Origin: CBDFNN01 sp965250215
Lineage (GTDB): Bacteria > Bacteroidota > Rhodothermia > Rhodothermales > DATKEJ01
NCBI GenBank assembly: GCA_965250215.1
Contig: CBDFNN010000004.1
Coordinates: forward strand, 1,116,001-1,180,000
DNA length: 64,000 nucleotides
Direction: 5' to 3'
In this document: positions 54,201 through 62,060 of the stretch, in pieces
How positions within the stretch are numbered: the stretch's first letter is position 1
Layout of the letters: each line of letters begins with the position of its first letter
Program-made: the position numbers and the translations under genes
Notes under the pieces: generated by a model
Told to the model about the DNA's origin: nothing
What the model saw: the letters and a program-made list of their open reading frames with translations, nothing else
Databases searched by the model: none

Positions 54201-55258
54201 CTGATACAATAGACATCTTCAAGCTAGCGCTTATGGAAGACCACATTTATCATGTGAGAACCATCAAACCGGACGGAGCCTACGATGGAGGTTTCAATGC
54301 GAAACTATTCAAAGGAAGCGACACCACTACCAACTTGTTAGACACAGACAATACTGGTTACAACTCAAGGTATTCCGGTAGCAATCTTAAATTGAACATC
54401 ATCCCTGATGAAACTGGAGATTACTTTCTTCAGCTTGACGGAGATGGCACTGCCGGTGCTTATCGAGTTGGATTGAAAGGACGAAGCATTACCGATCTGA
54501 AGTTGGCAGGAGAGCCCAACAACAGTGTCGCAGATGCCGAAGCTATTGGCCCACAGGAGTTTGATGAGCCGGGAGAGAGTAGAACATTCATGTTGTATAA
54601 TCCTGACTTTGTATGGAATGCGGGTGATATCATGTCAACGCGATATGGAGATGACTTGGACTTCTACGCCTATGATCTTGCAGCCGGTGATACACTTATC
54701 GCGCAGACTGCGCCGGCAGACGGTCCACTATGGCCACGGGATTATGATGGCTTTATGGAGCTTTACAATGCCGCGGGTGAGATGATCGCAGACAATGATG
54801 ATGGAGCCTTCGACTGGCACTCACGAATCGAGCACGTGGCTGCAGAAGCGAGTCGTGTATACGTTATGGTCAGATCGCAGGACTTCGAGGGAGCTAATGA
54901 TCGAGATCCTTCGAGAGGAGAGTACAACCTTACGGTCTACAAGCAAGATGGAACGCCGATCATTTTGGTTGACACGGAGACTGATGAGCTACCTGAGAAA
55001 ACAAGGTTGTCTCAGAACTATCCTAATCCATTCAATCCGGTAACAAACATCCAGTTTGCCATTCCTCAAAGCTCTAAAGTGAACCTCGCGATCTACAACG
55101 TCGCTGGTCAACTCGTTAGGACATTGGTGGATCAAGTACAGCCAGCTGGAGAGTATAGTGTTCGCTTTGATGGAGCAAGGCTTCCATCTGGTGTTTACTT
55201 CTATCGCCTTGAGACTGGAAGTGATATGCTAGTAAAGCAGATGGTGTTGATAAAGTAG
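51230..55258 (+). CDS. PPC-domain repeat protein with T9SS type A sorting domain
   Basis: The product has 1342 residues from the ATG at 51230 (signal peptide ending in PAQAQ); the open frame upstream lies inside the PorV-like gene. The body is made of repeated pre-peptidase C-terminal-like units, each opening with an E-P-N-N-S/F-x-x-A pattern (EPNNFFDSADAI, EVEPNNSAEEANSI, EPNNSAVEADAIG, EPNNNFAEAAGNSL, EPNNSVADAEAIG) and followed by D-x-D-x-[FY] strands such as GDVDVFKFTI and GDVDYFKYSL. The C-terminal SQNYPNPFNPVTNIQFAIP ... PSGVYFYRLETG is a classical T9SS type A domain. No peptidase domain is seen. Confidence 0.92.
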   Translation: MKHCTTIFGMFALLVCSFVPAQAQYKVVNNSQLLLKYGPNYEEVLDKYQDNPELLLKAERAYQAEQRGDVPFFNSSLSSLDDRWVGRSETEPNNFFDSADAIDDVLAMDGLLAPGEYSGRLIQGTLDAGDVDVFKFTIDPDRMYYFASTHSYDADGADGLDINARMFHQSDMDTSFAVNVGGITGNDKIAGDILGRNGDGRNGSGDFRLTGWSSPVDAATGDKLTGDFYLWIFNENGDAGSYHITAYSIPFDSFVSKFEPNQSNSDVLTNNLVSTLPSDAVVRTFMLHNPDTVKIVNPAIPVQSNSVFPQLLAEGDEDVDHYLLNYKEGHTMVIETLPYFDYYRDIDGTMGPGGTRLSDPRILVFDADYTNKLFDDDDAGREDMDGPNNIHSRLVLSPEDLAANGVTSDSPLWLWVSGWASSSRTVQDGDGTRNVDNRDPGRMMYKVYVHQYLSDPNEVEPNNSAEEANSIAPRADVALTASFADASEDWYRTFLNETRLYSLVTPDGATLEIFHESESDADGNTTVSGDLASTFTQSTANGTTLTQIIPANSGAYLIKLSGSGDYSFALVDKGQVYDGHVANEPDNDLADALEQDALEVGPGAAARNGMIYQASDVDNYYFNANTGTELTLSIGNTNSDLVSDFGVQMTLIGPDDAEIETSTGGIQHTAAADGQYVLRVTAVTDGDIGFYTVSGGEAFEEREGNDSFADANGIALDNVYVAGLTAGDVDYFKYSLEAGKLYSFRSYDNETGGALAVEFFDDPAGEHLLDDSGWADNYSGDNFKIANIIPSESKTYYLKISGGVGPYKISSRVNSGFLMDKDNGEPNNSAVEADAIGDYQAFGADVGQALFNINGGPRWFGDEDWFRVSLVAGQTVSAEAKPVGGDDWARDTDTRIVIFGADGTTELANDDDGGNDWYSLASHTAAEDGVVYVQVRTSRATADADDRSMNRGDYILNIDVKSVEAEPNNNFAEAAGNSLNRGFVDAAFDAADTIDIFKLALMEDHIYHVRTIKPDGAYDGGFNAKLFKGSDTTTNLLDTDNTGYNSRYSGSNLKLNIIPDETGDYFLQLDGDGTAGAYRVGLKGRSITDLKLAGEPNNSVADAEAIGPQEFDEPGESRTFMLYNPDFVWNAGDIMSTRYGDDLDFYAYDLAAGDTLIAQTAPADGPLWPRDYDGFMELYNAAGEMIADNDDGAFDWHSRIEHVAAEASRVYVMVRSQDFEGANDRDPSRGEYNLTVYKQDGTPIILVDTETDELPEKTRLSQNYPNPFNPVTNIQFAIPQSSKVNLAIYNVAGQLVRTLVDQVQPAGEYSVRFDGARLPSGVYFYRLETGSDMLVKQMVLIK

Positions 55259-55276
55259 AGTAGCAGCATCTTTGAG

Positions 55277-55314
55277 TGGGGTCGGCAGTTTTAGGACTGT
55301 CGACCCCATTTTTT
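55277..55314 (+). terminator. Strong terminator-like hairpin just before the PPIase gene
   Basis: TGGGGTCGGCAG (55277-55288) pairs with CTGTCGACCCCA (55297-55308) with a single G-T pair, followed by six T. It terminates the PPC-gene transcript. Only 7 nt separate the last T from the ATG at 55322, so there is no room for a promoter between hairpin and start. Confidence 0.93.
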
Positions 55315-55321
55315 ATAGGCC

Positions 55322-56845
55322 ATGCAGAAAATCGGATATATCATAGTAGTTGCCTCGATTTGTCTGTACTGTGGCCCTAAGGAGTCTTCTCTGCCAGTTC
55401 TGGCCAAAGTTGGTGACTCGATAATCACCGCCGAGACTTTCCAGCTAAACTATGAGTTCGGGCATGGGCATCTGAGACAAGGAAAGAATTCTCGGAGGAC
55501 TGTACTGGATTATATGATCTATGAAAAGATCATGGCCGAAGAAGCTCGGACGATGTCCCTTGATACCAGTCAGACGATCATCCACTCCCTTAAAACCTTA
55601 AAAGAAGAACTCCTAATTGAGCAAGTATTCCGGGAAGCTGTACTCGACAAAATTGAAGTCAACGACGACGAGATTCGAGCCGAAATTAATAAGGCAGCTG
55701 TCAAGTTCAAATTTCGATTCTTGCCGGCACGAGACGGAGACGAAGCACAAGAACTTCGCAATAAAATAATTGCTGATGGATGGGAGGAGACATTAGATGA
55801 TCTGAAAGAGCAGTTCTCTGAGATCAAGACTTATGAAAGCGAATTATCGTCGCCCTTCGTAGCAGCTGACGAGATCGCTCCAATGGTACTTGAAGTGATA
55901 AAGGACTTGGCATTAAAGACTCCATCTGAGCCCGTCTTTGTAGACGGACAATGGTATATCTTCGAAGTCGAGGATATCAGCAGGCAGAGATTGGCTGATG
56001 AGGATTACGCGAGCAAGACCGACACCTATCAAAAGGTGCTGTACAACAGAAAGGCTATGGAAGGTGGGACGAAATTTGTCGCCGATTTGATGGAGCCCCT
56101 ACAAGTCAAGACGAAGCGCAAGGGATTTGAGATACTGCATGAAGCCCTGTCTAGATGGTATCAGATTCAAACTCCCACACGTAATTTACTCTACTACATT
56201 GAGGAGAAGAAGCTTAAAACTACATTCACTGAACTCTTATCAGCGAATGCAGACGAAACTCTGGTTCAGTTTGGAAATGAAACGTGGACCATCTGGGATT
56301 TCCTAGGTCACTTCACTCCTGGGCGCTATAGCGGGTTGCGATCTGGCGACTCTGTTGCCTTCAAGGCGAGGTTAGGTGATGTTGTGGCTTTGGTGGTACG
56401 AGATGCGCAACTACTGGAAATGGCTCAGTCAGAAGAGCTCACGAAGAATGCGGGTGTAAAACATAATATCCAACTTTGGAAAGAGAAGTGGATGTATCAA
56501 GCTTTGCGAGATTTCTTGACTGATTCCACCACTGTCTCAGAGGCTGATGTTGCTAGCTACTACGAGAAGAAAGGCAGTGAAATGGGAGAGCAACTATATC
56601 CCTTCAAACGACTGTCTGAAGTAGATAAAGCTCGGATAAGAAGAAAGATGTTAGATAATCGACCTAAGGAATTCATCGATGCCAAGATGAAGCAATACGA
56701 CATCAGCATCAATGAGACTATGCTGGATACGCTTAATCTTACTGTTTCAAAACAGAACCCACTTCAAACGGTGCATCTTTTCAAGAACAACGCTAACAAG
56801 ATGCCCTTTCCCATTCTCGATCCTAACTGGAAATCAGATTCATGA
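55322..56845 (+). CDS. Parvulin-like (SurA/PpiC-type) lipoprotein
   Basis: The product has 507 residues. An N-terminal lipobox is present in SICLYCGPK. Residues about 28-130 form a SurA N-terminal-like helical domain (VLAKVGDSIITAETF, LLIEQVFREAVLDKIEV). About 133-225 resembles a parvulin peptidyl-prolyl isomerase domain, with a LSSPFVAADEIAP segment and VFVDGQWYIFEVEDI. It may help fold the exported proteins of this locus in the periplasm. PPIase activity is uncertain as the catalytic residues are not conserved enough to judge. Its stop overlaps the next start by 4 bp (ATGA). Confidence 0.72.
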   Translation: MQKIGYIIVVASICLYCGPKESSLPVLAKVGDSIITAETFQLNYEFGHGHLRQGKNSRRTVLDYMIYEKIMAEEARTMSLDTSQTIIHSLKTLKEELLIEQVFREAVLDKIEVNDDEIRAEINKAAVKFKFRFLPARDGDEAQELRNKIIADGWEETLDDLKEQFSEIKTYESELSSPFVAADEIAPMVLEVIKDLALKTPSEPVFVDGQWYIFEVEDISRQRLADEDYASKTDTYQKVLYNRKAMEGGTKFVADLMEPLQVKTKRKGFEILHEALSRWYQIQTPTRNLLYYIEEKKLKTTFTELLSANADETLVQFGNETWTIWDFLGHFTPGRYSGLRSGDSVAFKARLGDVVALVVRDAQLLEMAQSEELTKNAGVKHNIQLWKEKWMYQALRDFLTDSTTVSEADVASYYEKKGSEMGEQLYPFKRLSEVDKARIRRKMLDNRPKEFIDAKMKQYDISINETMLDTLNLTVSKQNPLQTVHLFKNNANKMPFPILDPNWKSDS

Positions 56846-58452
56846 ATACATTCTTTCGAATTTTCCTCGTTCTGACCATCGCAAGCTTTACTCAACTCCA
56901 GGCTCAGGTCCCGGGCGTAGATCACGTAGTCGTGTTGGGTGTGGATGGGATGAGCCCAGCCGGCATACAGCGAGCAACTACTCCAAACTTTAACCGAGTT
57001 CTAAACGAAGGTGCCTTCAGCTTCAAGGCCCGAGGTGTAATGGGTACCTCAAGTAGTCAAAACTGGGCTTCGATGATTATGGGTGCAGGTCCTGAGCAGC
57101 ATGGCATTACATCGAATGGCTGGATGCCAGATAGCTTCAACATCACTCCAACGACTACGGGAATGGAGGACATATTCCCAACCATTTTTGGTGTGCTGAG
57201 ACAACGGGAGCCTTCGGCAATTATTGCAGCGTATTACGATTGGGGTGGCTTCGGTAGACTGTTTGAGAAGAGTGCCATGAATAAGGACGTAGACGGCGAC
57301 GGTCCTGAAGACACGATGAATCAGGCGGTAGCTTTTCTAAAAGAAGCGCAACCTCGTTTTACATTTATTCACCTTGATCATGTGGACCATGCTCTCCATA
57401 CATATGGGCATGGATCAGAGGAGTACTATCTCGCAATTGAAGAAACCGACGCTTTGCTAGGGCAATTGTTGGAAGGACTTTCTGCAGCTGGAATGGATGG
57501 AAGCACGAGCCTAATTATTTCGGCGGATCATGGCGGACTTGGAACTCGGCATGGAGGCGAGTCCATGGATGAGCTCGAAATCCCATGGATTATGACGGGG
57601 GCCGGGGCCAAGAAAGGGAAGCATCTAACGGATCCGATTAACACTTATGACACGGCGTCTACCTCGGCCTATTTGCTGGGATTGGATCAACCTTATCATT
57701 GGATAGCTAGGCCAGTCTTGAGTGCCATCGATGGCCAGGCCGATCAAGTTGCCGTGGCTGCGATGTCGGATTTTGTACCTATGCCTCGCATTCAGCCTGA
57801 GGGCGGAATTGTAGAGGACTTGAAATCGTTTTCAATCTCGTCGGATTGGCCTGACACGGAGATTCGATATACAATGGATGGATCTATTCCCACACGATCA
57901 TCGATGCTTTACTCGGGACCCCAAAATCTTGATGCGACCGCAAATATCAAGGCGAGGGCATTCTCTGGCTCTCAAGGAGAAAGTGGCACGACCTCGGGTC
58001 TGTTTCTATCGAAAAATAATGGACTGCTTGTAAGCTATTACGAGGGCGATGGTTGGGACAAGCTTCCCGACTTTAGCCAACATAGTCCGGTTCGTGTTGA
58101 CACCGTGAGTGCCTATAATCTGGGAATGGTGTCTACTCGCGATGACTACTTTGCGGTGCGTTTTGAGGGGTTCATTGATATCAAGGAATCGGAGACTTAT
58201 ACCTTCTTCCTGATGTCTGACGATGGATCAAATCTTTACCTCGACGGAGAACTAGTCATTGACAACGATGGAGCAGGAGGTTCTCGTGAAAATAGTGGAT
58301 CGCGAGAGTTAAGTGTCGGCCGGCACGCGATTACTGTCGACTATTTTGACACCTATGGAGATGAGGTGTTTAAAGTCACCTATTCGACCTCGACAAAGTC
58401 CAGACAGGCCATACCGAGAGAACTTCTATTTCTTACGCCTTCAAATAAATAA
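56842..58452 (+). CDS. Exported alkaline phosphatase-superfamily protein with PA14 domain
   Basis: The product has 536 residues with signal peptide ending LQAQ. The phosphodiesterase/phosphatase domain (about 24-310, type I phosphodiesterase/nucleotide pyrophosphatase-like) keeps metal and nucleophile motifs: VVLGVDGMSP (Asp35), TSSSQNW (Ser nucleophile candidate), HLDHVDHALHTYGHG and SADHGGLGTRHGG. A chitobiase/hexosaminidase C-terminal-like segment (about 318-390; EIRYTMDGSIPTRSS) follows, then a PA14-like lectin domain (about 392-530; TYTFFLMSDDGSNLYLDGELV). It probably releases phosphate from extracellular phosphoesters while bound to glycans. It overlaps the PPIase gene by 4 bp. Confidence 0.88.
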   Translation: MNTFFRIFLVLTIASFTQLQAQVPGVDHVVVLGVDGMSPAGIQRATTPNFNRVLNEGAFSFKARGVMGTSSSQNWASMIMGAGPEQHGITSNGWMPDSFNITPTTTGMEDIFPTIFGVLRQREPSAIIAAYYDWGGFGRLFEKSAMNKDVDGDGPEDTMNQAVAFLKEAQPRFTFIHLDHVDHALHTYGHGSEEYYLAIEETDALLGQLLEGLSAAGMDGSTSLIISADHGGLGTRHGGESMDELEIPWIMTGAGAKKGKHLTDPINTYDTASTSAYLLGLDQPYHWIARPVLSAIDGQADQVAVAAMSDFVPMPRIQPEGGIVEDLKSFSISSDWPDTEIRYTMDGSIPTRSSMLYSGPQNLDATANIKARAFSGSQGESGTTSGLFLSKNNGLLVSYYEGDGWDKLPDFSQHSPVRVDTVSAYNLGMVSTRDDYFAVRFEGFIDIKESETYTFFLMSDDGSNLYLDGELVIDNDGAGGSRENSGSRELSVGRHAITVDYFDTYGDEVFKVTYSTSTKSRQAIPRELLFLTPSNK

Positions 58453-58479
58453 GATATTTGGTTTAGTTCTGGTGTAATC

Positions 58480-60594
58480 ATGGGCAAAAATCCGGGAGTG
58501 AGGCTTTACTTGAAAATATTCTTACTAGGATGTGTGTTTGCGATAGTCGGAGCGCAATCGGCAATTGGACAGATCGAGGGTGTGGAGCATGTGGTTCTAA
58601 TCGGTGTCGATGCCTTGAGCCCAGATGGTATCCAAAATGCAGATACCCCCAATCTGGATGAACTAATGCGACTCGGGGCCTCGACGATGGACGCCAGAAA
58701 TGTTCGACCAACCTCCAGTAGTCAAAACTGGGGTTCTATGTTGATGGGGGCCAGACCAGAGCATCACGGCATCACTTCAAACGGATGGCAACCCAATAAC
58801 CATAGTATCTCACCTCAGGCCGTCGCTTATGACGGTCGCTTTCCGAGTATTTTCGCTTTAGTTCGAGAGCAACGTCCGGATGCCTACACGGCCGCAATCT
58901 ATGATTGGAACGGAATGGGTCGCCTGCTAGAACGGAATGTCATTGACCTGGCCACTTCTCCAGACGGAGCTGAAAGAACCGCAAGCCGCGCCGCACAAGT
59001 CATCCAAAATGAGAAACCTCTTTTTACATTTGTACACCTTGATCATGCGGATGCCGCTGGTCACGGGTCCGGACATGGGTCGCCGGAATACTATGCTGCA
59101 GTTTCTCTGGCCGATCGCTATATCGGGCAAGTTCTTGCGGCTTTAGATGCGGCTGAAATTCGTTCAAAGACGGTTGTGATCGTAACAGCTGATCACGGTG
59201 GACGTAGCGGAGGAGGGCATGGGGGTGATAGTTTGGGTGAACGTCAGATCCCATGGATCATGCAGGGTCCAGGAGTCGATAAGGATGTTCAAGTTAACAA
59301 GCCCGTTAATGTCTATGATACAGCGGCGACTGCGGCTTTTGTTCTTGGGCTAGAAATGCCTTCAGCTTGGATGGGCCGCCCGGTCTATCAAGCTTTTGAT
59401 CCGCCTCTTGCTCCTCGTCCGATACCTTTTCCTGCCATTGATTCCTTGCAGTCGGCCTTGATCATTGGCATAGATGGACTAACACCGGCCGGTCTATCCA
59501 GCGCAACTACACCGCATCTAGATCAGCTAATTGAGACCGGTGTTTCTACACTGGAAGCACGGTCAGTTCTACCGACGAGTGACAGCCCCGCTTGGGCATC
59601 GATGCTCATGGGTGCGCCACCTGAACATCACGGGGTGACCTCCGATTCCTGGCAACGAAATAATTTTCAGATTGAACCCCAGGCTCTAAGCCACGGTGAT
59701 ATCTTTCCCACCTTCCTCGGTGTCATTCGTGACGAAGAACCGCAAGCCTATTTAGCCTCGATCTTTGACTGGAGTGGCTTTGGGCGAATGATTGAACTGA
59801 ATATTTTAGATCGAGCTGCGACGACTCTTCGAGCAGTCGATGCTGTTAATATCGTAAGCGAGATTTATCAACAAGAGAATCCGCGCTCTGTAGCTTTACA
59901 GATCAATTCTGTTGTCGAAACGGCACGTCAGTCGGGCTTTGGTTCATCGGCCTATTTAGATGCCATAGAGGAGGCCGACGCACTTATCGGTGGACTATTA
60001 GCGAGTCTGGAGGCCGACGGAAAACGATCAAAGACTCTCGTCTTGGTGACATCTGACCATGGAGGGACCGGGTCCGAACATGGGGGAGATTCGATGGATG
60101 AACTTGAAATCCCTTGGATATTGAATGGACCTGGAATAAAAGAGGGTCATGTTCTTGAAGATCCAGTCACTATTTATGATACAGCCCCGACAGTCTTGTT
60201 CGCCCTGGGGATTGCCCCACCAGATGTGTGGGTTGGTCGGCCTATTTATGAGGCCTTTGCTGCTCTTGTGACGAGCACGGACGAAAACAGCCTTCCCTCT
60301 GACTTAGGTTTCTCTCTCTCTCCCAATTATCCAAATCCCTTTTCGGAGCTGACTAGAATCGAGTATACTTTACCTGAGACAGCATCAATTCGACTAGCCG
60401 TATTCGACGTTTTGGGTCAGGAGGTAGCGGTGTTGGCGGAAGGATCCCGAGCAGATGGTTCTCATTCGTTGCAATGGTCGGGTCGGGATAAATTCGGACG
60501 TGCCTTAGCAACAGGAGTATATTTTTATCGACTGACTTCGGCTAGCGGTATTTCATTGACGCGGACAATCCAGCTTACTAATAGAAATCGATAG
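58480..60594 (+). CDS. Double phosphatase-superfamily protein with T9SS domain
   Basis: The product has 704 residues: signal peptide, two phosphatase-superfamily domains in tandem (about 33-305 and 325-605) and a T9SS type A domain (about 612-704, LSPNYPNPFSELTRIEY). Domain 1 keeps the catalytic set: LIGVDALSP, TSSSQNW, HLDHADAAGHGSGHG and TADHGG. Domain 2 keeps IIGIDGLTP and TSDHGG but has TSDSPAW at the nucleophile/Asn position and QINSVVETARQSGFG where the D/H metal ligands should be. So domain 2 is probably inactive. It is closely related to the previous gene's enzyme domain; the duplication is likely internal and older than its decay. Confidence 0.85.
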   Translation: MGKNPGVRLYLKIFLLGCVFAIVGAQSAIGQIEGVEHVVLIGVDALSPDGIQNADTPNLDELMRLGASTMDARNVRPTSSSQNWGSMLMGARPEHHGITSNGWQPNNHSISPQAVAYDGRFPSIFALVREQRPDAYTAAIYDWNGMGRLLERNVIDLATSPDGAERTASRAAQVIQNEKPLFTFVHLDHADAAGHGSGHGSPEYYAAVSLADRYIGQVLAALDAAEIRSKTVVIVTADHGGRSGGGHGGDSLGERQIPWIMQGPGVDKDVQVNKPVNVYDTAATAAFVLGLEMPSAWMGRPVYQAFDPPLAPRPIPFPAIDSLQSALIIGIDGLTPAGLSSATTPHLDQLIETGVSTLEARSVLPTSDSPAWASMLMGAPPEHHGVTSDSWQRNNFQIEPQALSHGDIFPTFLGVIRDEEPQAYLASIFDWSGFGRMIELNILDRAATTLRAVDAVNIVSEIYQQENPRSVALQINSVVETARQSGFGSSAYLDAIEEADALIGGLLASLEADGKRSKTLVLVTSDHGGTGSEHGGDSMDELEIPWILNGPGIKEGHVLEDPVTIYDTAPTVLFALGIAPPDVWVGRPIYEAFAALVTSTDENSLPSDLGFSLSPNYPNPFSELTRIEYTLPETASIRLAVFDVLGQEVAVLAEGSRADGSHSLQWSGRDKFGRALATGVYFYRLTSASGISLTRTIQLTNRNR

Positions 60595-60726
60595 AATGAT
60601 CTTGATTGAATCGATGGAGAATTGACTAGAACGATATAGATTAACTCTCGGAATTGTATTCTACTTATTGACAGTCAACGTATTCAAGGAGTTCATCACA
60701 TTAGCGATATAACCTCACCACTATAA

Positions 60727-62031
60727 ATGCCAAAGCCTGAAAGTGTTAGTCCGAAGCTAAAGAAGTGGCAGAATACGACGCTGTTTTCCCTCATGGTGGG
60801 ATACGCCGGTTACTATTTTTGCCGCACTAATTTCTCCATTGCGACACCTTTGTTGTTGGACGAATTTGGTGACCAGGGAATCGATAAGGAGACCATCGGC
60901 TACATCGTTTCTGTTGGTGTCTTTTTCTATGCGGTCGGTAAGTTTTTCAATGGCATACTTTGCGACTTCATTGGAGGGCGACGCATGTTCTTAGTCGGGA
61001 TGGTTGGTTCTATCATTGCCACTATTGCTTTTGGATTGGGTACTGGTGCCACCGTATTTCTCGTGGCTTGGTCGGCCAATCGTTTGGTCCAATCGATGGG
61101 TTGGGGAGCGCTGGTTAAAATCACCTCCAATTGGTTCGCCTACAATCGATATGGGACTGTGATGGCCTTTCTGAGTTTGAGCTATCTCTTTGGCGATGCA
61201 CTAGCAAGATTATCACTCGGCCAGCTCATTGAATTTGGCATAGGATGGCGTGGTATCTTTTTCTCTGCTGCCGGCGTTCTCACAGTTTTAGCGATTTGGA
61301 ATTATTTCATGCTAAAGTCGAGTCCGACGGATATTGGGGAGGAAGAGCCGGAAGTCAACCCTGTCAATCTTTACGGCGAAGAAGGAGAAGAACACAAGCC
61401 TGAAAGCCTAAAGGAGCTCCTTGTGCCATTCTTTACTAGTTTTGGGTTCTGGATGGCCGCGATCATGTCACTTGGCTTGACCCTGATAAGAGAGTCCTTC
61501 ACTTTCTGGACTCCCACCTACTTAGCAGAGGTCGGTAATTTGACCGCTGGACAGGCAGCACAATTCAGCTTGCTATTCCCATTCTTCGGTGGCGTATCTG
61601 TGATAATCACGGGTTACCTCACGGATAAATATTTCGAAGGGCGACGCGGCGCTGTGATTATTGGAGCCTTGGTTCCTTTGGTCGGATTGTTATGGTATAT
61701 GGGAACTATGGAAGCCGCTACGACGATTGCGGTCCCCCTCGTTTTGGTTTCACTAGCTGCGCTGCTTTTGATTGGTCCATATGCTTTCATTGCGGGAGCG
61801 ATTGCGCTGGACCTTGGAGGAAAAAAGGGGAGTTCGACAGCGGCAGGTTTATTCGACAGCGTTGGGTATTTTGGCGGGATACTTTCGGGTGTTGGAGTGG
61901 CTATGTTGGCCCAGCGACTGGGATGGAACGCCGTGTTTTTGACTCTTGGAGGCGTTACTGTGGTGACGCTTATTGCAGCCATATTGTATTGGAAATTTCA
62001 TGAGGGGAAGGTCGAGCTGGCAGAGAATTGA
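60727..62031 (+). CDS. Organophosphate:phosphate antiporter (GlpT/UhpT family MFS)
   Basis: The product has 434 residues and about 12 membrane helices. It is of the OPA family: GYAGYYFCRTNFSIATP, SVGVFFYAVGKFFNGILCDFIGGRRMFLVGM (MFS motif), and NRLVQSMGWGALVKITSNWF, which is typical of GlpT, UhpT and UhpC. Such carriers exchange glycerol-3-phosphate or sugar phosphates for inorganic phosphate. Its position between phosphatase genes suggests uptake of organophosphates from the same source. The substrate cannot be fixed by sequence reading. The 132-bp gap upstream shows no terminator. Confidence 0.9.
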   Translation: MPKPESVSPKLKKWQNTTLFSLMVGYAGYYFCRTNFSIATPLLLDEFGDQGIDKETIGYIVSVGVFFYAVGKFFNGILCDFIGGRRMFLVGMVGSIIATIAFGLGTGATVFLVAWSANRLVQSMGWGALVKITSNWFAYNRYGTVMAFLSLSYLFGDALARLSLGQLIEFGIGWRGIFFSAAGVLTVLAIWNYFMLKSSPTDIGEEEPEVNPVNLYGEEGEEHKPESLKELLVPFFTSFGFWMAAIMSLGLTLIRESFTFWTPTYLAEVGNLTAGQAAQFSLLFPFFGGVSVIITGYLTDKYFEGRRGAVIIGALVPLVGLLWYMGTMEAATTIAVPLVLVSLAALLLIGPYAFIAGAIALDLGGKKGSSTAAGLFDSVGYFGGILSGVGVAMLAQRLGWNAVFLTLGGVTVVTLIAAILYWKFHEGKVELAEN

Positions 62032-62060
62032 ACGGCCAACGAACTAAGTAATAAAATTAA

